A stretch of DNA of 64,000 nt from an uncultured Oscillospiraceae bacterium. GTDB taxonomy: Bacteria; Bacillota; Clostridia; Oscillospirales; Acutalibacteraceae. The notes beneath the pieces were generated by a model. The model saw nothing but the letters and a program-made list of their open reading frames with translations. It did not search any database and was not told the origin of the DNA. Below, piece by piece: positions 58,076 to 64,000 of the stretch (positions within the stretch are counted from its first letter, which is position 1; the number at the start of each line of letters is the position of its first letter). The DNA lies in assembly GCA_958448165.1 (NCBI GenBank), contig CAUDCW010000003.1:1-64000 (forward strand). The letters run 5' to 3'. A program made the position numbers and the translations under genes.

Positions 58076-60442
58076 ATGGCTTTAGTATATAAAACAATAA
58101 ACTTATGGGCGTTCAGAGACAATAATGTTCATATTCTATGTTTTGCAGGAGAAAACCTCGGCAAAGAAATAAGGTTTAAATTAATCAATTCTGATGGCTC
58201 AGTATTGAAACTTAGTAGTGCCGATAAGATAAATTTCTATTGGCACCCAGAGGGCTATAGCCAATCTAACTACATTAAAGGTACTGTAGGCACAGGAGAA
58301 AGTGGCGTGGTTTCTGTGCCAATAACGAAAGAAATATGTTCTGTTACGGGTCGTATTTCTTGTGTGCTTGAAGTAAACAATTCTGGTATGACAACTAAAT
58401 TTGGCTCTATTGACATAGAGGTTGTAGAAGGTATCGGAAGCGTTGATGTATCTAAATTAAATCCAGCAGAATACGATTTGATAATGTCAATGCAAGGAGA
58501 TATTGGACTTTTACAAAAGAAGTTGAATGAATTGGCATTAAATAATGACCCAAATGTTGAAATCGTTGAGGCTAAAGGAACATCTCCAACACTTAAATCT
58601 AAACTGGAAAATTACGACACATTTGCCGCTTTCCCCAACCACACCGACAACCTCGTCAAAAACCACATCAATTTCTCAGATACGAGCGATTGGGAAACCG
58701 TAAACACAGGCACCTTAACCGCAGCGAGTACGCTTTTGAAAGCCGTGTCGGAAACAAACTTGATTATTTACGGTGTCCTCGAGAAAACAATCAGCCTTAA
58801 TGCGAGTGCAAGCATTTTAATTAAAATCCGAGCGAGGTGTACATCAGGCGGCACTGCGACTGTCAAACCCGTATGGCGCAAAACCACAAACGGTGTGTAT
58901 ATTACAAGTGACTATATAGCTGCAGGAAACATTGACACAATATCGGGCAGCTGGACGGTAGGCTCAGCGTTTACGGATATGTGGCTAATAGCTAAAGACG
59001 GCTCAGCTGCAACAACTATTAATCAAGTGGGAATTGCAATCAGCAGTGGAGCGACGGTAGAGATAGCACATTTTGAGGTCTACTACAGCACTGACGATAT
59101 TGAGAATACGATAAGTGCATTGAAGTCAGATTTGTCACAGAGTCAGTCGGATATAACAGCTCTGCAATCAACCGTCAACGGCTCAGCCGACACAGACGGC
59201 ACTGTGAAAAATCAGATTGCAACAGCTAAAACCGAGGTTGTCGAGGAAAGCGTAAATCCGCTTGCGGAGCGTGTAAAGGCAACAGAGAATCATGTCTCTA
59301 CGCTACAAACGGAGGTTAGCACATTAAATACATACGCTACTCAAATTGGCGAGATTACGGATGTCACCGGGGGACTAATAGCTGGTTTTGTCAACGCAAA
59401 CACAGGAATTTTAGGCACAGGTGGAAATTATCAGCGAACGGATTACATCCCTGTGTCCAGTAATGCAGTTGTATATTACAGCGGAAGAATTTTTGGCTGG
59501 GCTGGTGTTGCTGGATTTGACAAGAATAAAAAATATGTGACAGCAATTCTTAAAAACGACGATGGTGTTGGTCGGACTTATGATAAGCACATTCTTAACA
59601 TCCCTGATAATGTCAAATATATTATTGCTACTACAATGGCCAAAAGTTTTGGTCTTGAAATAATCACGCATAAAAAAATTGTTGATTTTAAAATTGAGCC
59701 TGATAGCAACATCGTGCCCAACTTAAACCATTTTGCTGTGTTCAAAAGCTTTTCAGCGATAGGTGACTCGATTACCGAGGGTTTATACCCATCAACTTTT
59801 AATGAGGACGGCTCCGTCAAAAAATGGGCAGCAAATAAATCGTTCTCGTGGGTGAGGTATTTAGGCGCATTAACGGGAGCTTCGAATTATAATTACGGCG
59901 TGAGCGGAGCTACGGCGAAAACTTGGTTCACGAATCAATACGGCTACAGCATGATGGTTAATAACAATAAAAGAACACAAGCGTACATTATCGGACTTGG
60001 CGTTAATGATGTTATTTCCGCTGATTATCCAATAGGTAGCGTTGCTGATGTTGATTTCGATGATTGCTCAAACAACGCAGAAACATTTATTGGGTGCTAT
60101 GCAAAAATAATCCAGTCTGTTATATTATTAAACCCTACCGCTAAAATATTCTGCTTGATACCACCGAATATAAGCGCAAGTACTGCCCCAAAATATGATT
60201 CGTTAAAAACTTTGATAGCTGATGAGCATTTTGTTGGGACTGTATTCTGTGTCGACTTATCTTCTCAGGATTATGCAGGATATTATCAAACAAAAGCTGT
60301 AACAAAATTTAAATTCGGAGTGCATTATTCAGCACCCGGATACGCACAACTGGCGAAAATATTGTTATATGCATTATCAAAAACCATGATTGACAACTCG
60401 GAGCATTTTAATCAAATTTCTGAAATTGTATATGATGCTTAA
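58076..60442 (+). CDS. Tail-tip protein with BppU-like N-domain and SGNH esterase
   Basis: 788 residues. Residues 1-125 are a BppU-like beta domain (YKTINLWAFRDNNVHILCFAG ... SCVLEVNNSG). The middle is coiled coil (LKSDLSQSQSDITALQSTVNG ... ATENHVSTLQTEVSTLN). The C-terminal 210 residues form an SGNH hydrolase: FSAIGDSITEGL (block I Ser), YGVSGAT, IGLGVNDVISA (GxND) and FGVHYSAPGYAQLA (His). It probably de-O-acylates host glycans at the receptor. GC content rises at about 58.6 kb, in the middle of the gene. Confidence 0.8.
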   Translation: MALVYKTINLWAFRDNNVHILCFAGENLGKEIRFKLINSDGSVLKLSSADKINFYWHPEGYSQSNYIKGTVGTGESGVVSVPITKEICSVTGRISCVLEVNNSGMTTKFGSIDIEVVEGIGSVDVSKLNPAEYDLIMSMQGDIGLLQKKLNELALNNDPNVEIVEAKGTSPTLKSKLENYDTFAAFPNHTDNLVKNHINFSDTSDWETVNTGTLTAASTLLKAVSETNLIIYGVLEKTISLNASASILIKIRARCTSGGTATVKPVWRKTTNGVYITSDYIAAGNIDTISGSWTVGSAFTDMWLIAKDGSAATTINQVGIAISSGATVEIAHFEVYYSTDDIENTISALKSDLSQSQSDITALQSTVNGSADTDGTVKNQIATAKTEVVEESVNPLAERVKATENHVSTLQTEVSTLNTYATQIGEITDVTGGLIAGFVNANTGILGTGGNYQRTDYIPVSSNAVVYYSGRIFGWAGVAGFDKNKKYVTAILKNDDGVGRTYDKHILNIPDNVKYIIATTMAKSFGLEIITHKKIVDFKIEPDSNIVPNLNHFAVFKSFSAIGDSITEGLYPSTFNEDGSVKKWAANKSFSWVRYLGALTGASNYNYGVSGATAKTWFTNQYGYSMMVNNNKRTQAYIIGLGVNDVISADYPIGSVADVDFDDCSNNAETFIGCYAKIIQSVILLNPTAKIFCLIPPNISASTAPKYDSLKTLIADEHFVGTVFCVDLSSQDYAGYYQTKAVTKFKFGVHYSAPGYAQLAKILLYALSKTMIDNSEHFNQISEIVYDA

Positions 60443-60476
60443 TGATATTCAAAAAAATAGAAAGTGGTGATACATA

Positions 60477-61292
60477 ATGGCAACACAGCAGGAAATTTTT
60501 GTAAACAAGGCTCTGTCCTATGTCGGTTACGGTTGTACGCACTTTATCAACACGATGAAACCGTACGGCGCAACCTACGGCGACGCTTGGTGTGCGTGGT
60601 TTGTTAGTACAATCGCAAAAGAGTGCGGATTGACTGACATTATACCGATAACGGGCGGTGCAGGGTGTTTTCCCCGTGAGGGTGTGCCGAGGGGAATGGG
60701 TACTTGGCACGAGGGGCATAACAGCGTACCTAAAAAGGGCGATATCATCGTGTTTACTTGGAACGGCTTAGGCTCTTACGAGTCAAGCGGGCAGGACAAG
60801 TATTTTTCCGACCACGTCGGCATTGTCGTCAAGGTTGCTAACGGCTATGTACACACCGTCGAGGGCAACGCAAACGGCACAAACACAAGCTCAACGGTTT
60901 GTGAAAAAAGTTATCCGCTGTATAGCGGCAAAATTAACGGCTACTACAGACCAAAATATAAGTCAGGAGATGATGAGATGAATTTTAAAAAGGGTGACAA
61001 GAGCGACGGTGTACTTGCGTATAAGTCGCTAATCAGAGTAGCTAACAGCTTGGGAATGGTAAAGGCAACTGTTGACACGTCAAACAGCTTCGGTGACGGC
61101 ACATACAAGGCTACAATTGAGATACAGAAGAAGTACAAGCTTGAGGTTGACGGTATCGCAGGTGTTAAGACAATTACCGCATTAATTAACGGTATCCTCA
61201 CTCAACTCAAAACCTTAATTACGTCAAAAGGAACAAGTAAAAACTCTATTCTTGATGAAGCAATAACCGCAATTGGTAAATTGAAAGTGTAA
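60477..61292 (+). CDS. Endolysin: CHAP domain plus peptidoglycan-binding-like C-terminus
   Basis: 271 residues with GGTGATACATA upstream. CHAP catalytic Cys in DA-WCAWFVS near residue 39, His in SDHVGIVVKV near 118, and VEGNANGTN near 131 as the polar third residue. Residues ~165-235 (FKKGDKSDGVLAYKSLI ... FGDGTYKATIEIQKKYKLEVDGIAGVKTI) fit a PG_binding_1 repeat. Cuts host cell wall at lysis; partner holin is the next gene. Confidence 0.9.
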   Translation: MATQQEIFVNKALSYVGYGCTHFINTMKPYGATYGDAWCAWFVSTIAKECGLTDIIPITGGAGCFPREGVPRGMGTWHEGHNSVPKKGDIIVFTWNGLGSYESSGQDKYFSDHVGIVVKVANGYVHTVEGNANGTNTSSTVCEKSYPLYSGKINGYYRPKYKSGDDEMNFKKGDKSDGVLAYKSLIRVANSLGMVKATVDTSNSFGDGTYKATIEIQKKYKLEVDGIAGVKTITALINGILTQLKTLITSKGTSKNSILDEAITAIGKLKV

Positions 61293-61300
61293 AACAAAAA

Positions 61301-61328
61301 GCCGAGTAGGAACTTAACCCTACTCGGC
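61301..61328. terminator. Hairpin between endolysin and holin
   Basis: GCCGAGTAGG, 7-base loop, CCTACTCGGC is a perfect 10-bp stem. A-rich flank on the left (61290-61300) means that a U tract would be on the minus strand; on the plus strand it may only attenuate. Confidence 0.5.
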
Positions 61329-61351
61329 ACATAAAAATAAGGTGGTGTAAA

Positions 61352-61816
61352 ATGAAAGATAATGTTATTACGGGCGTTATAGCCACAATTATTGCGGGAG
61401 TTTCAGCTTATTTTCAGGTCATTGCTATTCCTATCATTATGCTTATTGTTGTAATGGTAATTGATTGGGTGACGGGAATATCTGCCGCCTATGTTACTTC
61501 TACAATGTCAAGCAGAACAGGAATAATAGGAATTATTAAGAAAGTTGGTTATGTAGCCTTGGTTTGTGTAGGTATAGGAATAGACTACATAATTCACTCG
61601 GCTTTAACACAAATTGGCTTAGACACAAAGGTTACAATGATATTCGGGCTTATTGTAACTATCTGGTTAATAATTAATGAGCTGATTTCAATTCTTGAAA
61701 ACCTTGCTCATATCGGTGTCCCGATACCTAAATTTTTAACGAAAATAATTGGCAAACTTAAAGTGGCGGTTGAAAGCCGAGCTGATACTGATAAAGAAGA
61801 TAAAACTGATGAATAA
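61352..61816 (+). CDS. Holin (holin 4 / TcdE-like)
   Basis: 154 residues, ATG with AAGGTGGTG upstream. Four membrane segments: VITGVIATIIAGVSAYF, VIAIPIIMLIVVMVIDWVTGISAAYV, VGYVALVCVGIGIDYIIHSAL and MIFGLIVTIWLIINELISI, with the family's DWxTGI motif and a charged C-terminus. Forms pores releasing endolysin. Last gene of the rightward unit, before a strong terminator. Confidence 0.9.
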   Translation: MKDNVITGVIATIIAGVSAYFQVIAIPIIMLIVVMVIDWVTGISAAYVTSTMSSRTGIIGIIKKVGYVALVCVGIGIDYIIHSALTQIGLDTKVTMIFGLIVTIWLIINELISILENLAHIGVPIPKFLTKIIGKLKVAVESRADTDKEDKTDE

Positions 61817-61820
61817 TAAC

Positions 61821-61868
61821 ATACCCCTAAGACGGTCTTGGTTGACTATCTTAGGGGTATTTTTTTTT
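61821..61868 (+). terminator. Strong terminator of late operon
   Basis: ATACCCCTAAGA and TCTTAGGGGTAT form a 12-bp stem followed by eight T (61860-61868). Confidence 0.9.
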
Positions 61869-61906
61869 GCGCTATAAAATCCCTAATTTATTTCTTCATA
61901 ATTAGG

Positions 61907-62563
61907 CTACTTCTCTTTTAGTGAATTGTACCACTCCAAAAAATCTCCGAACATCTCTTGTTCTGCTTTTTTGCGAGCGTTAATACACTCTTGTAAATTT
62001 GTTGAGCTTTTAAGGTGATATTGCTTGCCTTGGAATCCGATTGTTGCAATATATAAGCCTTGTGTTTTTGAGTAATATACTCCCTTTATTCCGAGGGAGC
62101 TGTTAGACAAAGCTTCTTTACGCTTTATATTCCCAACATTTGTCCCTTGGACAAAGTTGGCTTTATTCGCTGCGTCAAGGTTGACAATACACCCGCACGA
62201 CTTTGTTGCTTTTTCTGTACGACAAAGATTACTCTGAGATACATAACATATATTACCACAATCACACCTACATTGCCAGAGATACCTGTCTCCCCTTTTT
62301 ACTCGTTTCTGAGCTACTAATTTGCCGAAACGCTTGCCTGTTAAATCCTTGAGGCTTTTTCGCCCATTTAAGACAGCCTGCTCCTTGGCGATACACCCAC
62401 ACGACTTAGTGTGACCACTTTTTAAGTTATATGATTTTACATTCTTGGTATTTCCACACTCGCATCTACATTCCCAGCAACTATTGCCAAGGTATTTGAT
62501 TGCTGTTAATTTTCCAAAAACTTGACCCGTTAAATCTACACGAGGCTTGTTCATATCTATCAA
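61907..62563 (-). CDS. AP2-domain protein with two zinc-ribbon repeats
   Basis: 218 residues. Two repeats of the same head: DLTGQVFGKLTAIKYLG...CRCECGN...TKSCGC and DLTGKRFGKLVAQKRV...CRCDCGN...TKSCGC. The end (LGIKGVYYSKTQGLYIATIGFQGKQYHLKSSTNLQECINA) is an AP2-like DNA-binding domain. HNH homing enzymes often carry these modules, but no HNH is present. Its ATG overlaps the stop of the repressor gene, so the two are co-transcribed; it could be a free-standing regulator derived from a homing enzyme. Confidence 0.8.
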   Translation of the reverse strand: MIDMNKPRVDLTGQVFGKLTAIKYLGNSCWECRCECGNTKNVKSYNLKSGHTKSCGCIAKEQAVLNGRKSLKDLTGKRFGKLVAQKRVKRGDRYLWQCRCDCGNICYVSQSNLCRTEKATKSCGCIVNLDAANKANFVQGTNVGNIKRKEALSNSSLGIKGVYYSKTQGLYIATIGFQGKQYHLKSSTNLQECINARKKAEQEMFGDFLEWYNSLKEK

Positions 62564-63276
62564 CGAACCCTTATATTAACTCGCTCAGGTGCAATGTTAG
62601 CCGCCTCAATGCCCTTGTCTCTTAATTTATTCTCAATAGAGATTGCTGTAGCACCTGACGATGCTTTTATTTGTATTGCTGTAAAGCCGACCTTTACGGA
62701 CTCTCCATAAACCCCGCCTTTGGTGTCTACGAACTCGCCAGAAATATCATCTTCGGCAAGATTATACTCCCGAACTAATTCTGATAATTCATCGTTGGTA
62801 ATTGCCCTACCTATCTCAACCTTAAATCCGCCTCTTGGAACACAGCCAAACATAAGGTAGTTGTGTTGAGGTAATTTTTTAGATGCTACACTCAATTTCT
62901 TAAGCATTGGACGGAGTTGTTCTTTCGTTATTGGTTTTGACGAGTTCTCTAAAAAAGTATAGAAAGTCGGTGCGATAAAATAATCTCCGTCTATTTCTAT
63001 AATTCTATTATTCGGCAGAACTGGGTCATACCACAAATTATCTACAATTAACCTATCTTCGTTATCATATTCAAATTTCGCCAAAACAATTAAATCATCT
63101 ATATTGCAATTAAGTGCAGCACAAATACGCTGAATTGTATCTTGTCTTAGGCGGCGAATATCTCTATCGCCGTTCTCTAACTGAGATATATACTGCTTAC
63201 TACTTCCTATCATTTGTGCAAGCTGTTCCTGTGTTAGCCCTGCCTCTATTCTTTTTTCTCTTAATTTGTTTGTCAT
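62560..63276 (-). CDS. XRE-family repressor-like regulator
   Basis: 238 residues. N-terminal HTH: LREKRIEAGLTQEQLAQMIGSSKQYISQLENGDRDIRRLRQDTIQRICAALNCNIDDL (canonical XRE). The rest is unlike the LexA/CI peptidase domain: GGFKVEIGRAITNDELSELVREYNLAEDDISGEFV. It sits under its own promoter (63315-63343) next to the integrase and divergent from nothing nearby on the plus side. Lacking a cleavage domain, inactivation may need another factor. Confidence 0.78.
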   Translation of the reverse strand: MTNKLREKRIEAGLTQEQLAQMIGSSKQYISQLENGDRDIRRLRQDTIQRICAALNCNIDDLIVLAKFEYDNEDRLIVDNLWYDPVLPNNRIIEIDGDYFIAPTFYTFLENSSKPITKEQLRPMLKKLSVASKKLPQHNYLMFGCVPRGGFKVEIGRAITNDELSELVREYNLAEDDISGEFVDTKGGVYGESVKVGFTAIQIKASSGATAISIENKLRDKGIEAANIAPERVNIRVR

Positions 63277-63314
63277 ATTTAATCCCTCTTTTTGCGGTTA
63301 TGCTTTATGTGATT

Positions 63315-63343
63315 AATATAACATAATTAAACTATCTTGTCAA
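63315..63343 (-). promoter_or_regulatory. Promoter of repressor gene
   Basis: Minus strand TTGACA (63338-63343), 17 bases, TATATT (63315-63320); 38 bases to the XRE ATG. Confidence 0.78.
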
Positions 63344-63383
63344 GCAAGTAGATGACTTTTATTAGATAACTTTTAGTAAAAAA

Positions 63384-63421
63384 AATAAGGACAAGTCCAA
63401 ATTAATGAACCTGTCCTTATT
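63384..63421 (-). terminator. Terminator of integrase gene
   Basis: AATAAGGACA and TGTCCTTATT form a 10-bp stem, followed on the minus strand by seven T. It ends leftward transcription of the integrase before the repressor promoter. Confidence 0.85.
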
Positions 63422-63485
63422 TCTGCATTATTATGTTTTTGCACTCAAGTTGTTGAACCGCCGTGTATCGAACGGTACGTCTCGA
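63422..63485. other. Short non-coding strip beside integrase; possible attP
   Basis: 64 bases between integrase stop and its terminator, including GTTGTTGAACCGCCG and ATCGAACGGTACG. Phage attachment sites often sit here. No repeat was matched in the window, so this is only a location hint. Confidence 0.25.
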
Positions 63486-63998
63486 TTAAAAATTAATAAC
63501 ATCAAGTAACCCCACGGCTTTTGCTTTTTGCTCTTTTATTAAATGCACATAAGTGTTGTAAGTTATAGTAATGGAGGAGTGTCCTAATAGCTCACTTACA
63601 ATTTTCACATCGACATCTTTGTGGAACAACATAGAAGCGAATGTGTGTCTCAAAGAATGGATGCTATAATCCGTGCTTATTCCTGCCCCTTTGAGCATAC
63701 CCTTAAGCATCCTATTCATATTGGAATAGTCCCCGATATTACCCTTTGAATTTGCCATTACATAAGGCTTATCTCCGTTATATTTTTGTATATTTTTTAA
63801 TGCTTTTTCTGCCATAGCCGCCATAGGGATTACCCTTGTACTACTTTCAGTTTTTGTGCTGTTTTGAGTAATGTGTCTTGTCTTATATGGTTTATTTGTA
63901 TTGGGGTTAATTAATTTTTTGTCTCTGTTAATAGCGATTGTGGCGTTTTTATTGATATTAATGGTTTTATGCGTAAAGTCAATATCGTTCCAAGTTAA
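63486..63998 (-). CDS. Phage integrase (tyrosine recombinase), 5' end outside window
   Basis: The frame is open to the window edge: LTWNDIDFTHKTININKNA ... TKTESSTRVIPMAAMAEKAL, beginning within the catalytic domain. Present catalytic parts: HSLRHTFASM, LGHSSITITYNTYVH with the presumed Tyr, the rest of the first Arg box lying beyond 64000. An annotated start at 63824 is internal. Probably the true site-specific integrase. Confidence 0.85.
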   Translation of the reverse strand, partial: LTWNDIDFTHKTININKNATIAINRDKKLINPNTNKPYKTRHITQNSTKTESSTRVIPMAAMAEKALKNIQKYNGDKPYVMANSKGNIGDYSNMNRMLKGMLKGAGISTDYSIHSLRHTFASMLFHKDVDVKIVSELLGHSSITITYNTYVHLIKEQKAKAVGLLDVINF

Positions 63999-64000
63999 TG

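Noticed and set aside
62560..63276. CI/LexA-type self-cleaving repressor
   Set aside because: The C-terminal part has no Ala-Gly cleavage site or Ser-Lys peptidase motif; only the XRE head is supported.
1..64000. Diversity-generating retroelement, serine recombinase or IS transposase
   Set aside because: No reverse transcriptase, template/variable repeat pair, serine recombinase or DDE/HUH transposase sequence was found; only IscB without TnpA.

Overview
The window is low-GC phage DNA. It is either a prophage or an excised temperate phage of roughly SPbeta-like size, from an anaerobic Firmicute, most likely a gut or rumen Clostridia member. The pointers are a class III (oxygen-sensitive) ribonucleotide reductase, a ferredoxin:thioredoxin-reductase-like protein, AGGAGG ribosome sites, TTGACA/TATAAT promoters, a LexA box of the Firmicute type and many small proteins typical of clostridial phages. 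No host chromosomal genes were recognised.

Layout. (1) 1-35.7 kb is read leftwards (minus strand) from a promoter near 35.75 kb and others further left. It carries about 25 small phage proteins; a ubiquitin-like cassette (Ubl, E2-like, JAMM, E1-like; 27.3-30.5 kb); two large structured RNA candidates (26.95-27.27 and 21.64-22.18 kb); an IscB/omegaRNA element beside a tRNA-Gln; a MazF-like toxin operon with a catalytically degenerate tyrosine recombinase (possible MrpR-type repressor); a replication/recombination block (HD hydrolase, ERF annealing protein, SSB, PD-(D/E)XK nuclease, DnaB-type helicase, a broken primase); and a ribonucleotide reductase block (glutaredoxin-like, nrdD, nrdG, FTR-like). 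(2) 36.1-61.8 kb is read rightwards: tyrosine recombinase, helicase and replication-like genes, phosphoesterase, a second recombinase, HU, packaging, portal, protease/scaffold, decoration protein, major capsid, tape measure, tail tip, SGNH esterase, CHAP endolysin and holin, ending at a strong terminator. (3) 61.9-64 kb is leftward again: AP2/zinc-ribbon protein, XRE repressor and a tyrosine integrase cut by the window edge.

The genome is unusually rich in group I introns. Two interrupt nrdD (one just after the glycyl-radical glycine codon), and one each lies in the terminase, the major capsid and the tape-measure gene. The capsid intron runs into a truncated homing-endonuclease ORF fused in frame to the middle of the tape-measure protein. 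The rest of the capsid, the head-tail connectors, the tail tube and the N-terminal tape measure are therefore missing, and the phage is either defective by deletion or misassembled here. The tape-measure intron carries, on the opposite strand in its P6 loop, a complete membrane-protein gene with its own promoter and terminator instead of an endonuclease.

Control signals include a shared 11-12 bp operator-like motif over or beside three promoters, a LexA box, and a palindromic leader element present three times with a compensatory base change between two copies. Several late genes seem to start at ATC, ATT, ATA or TTG.
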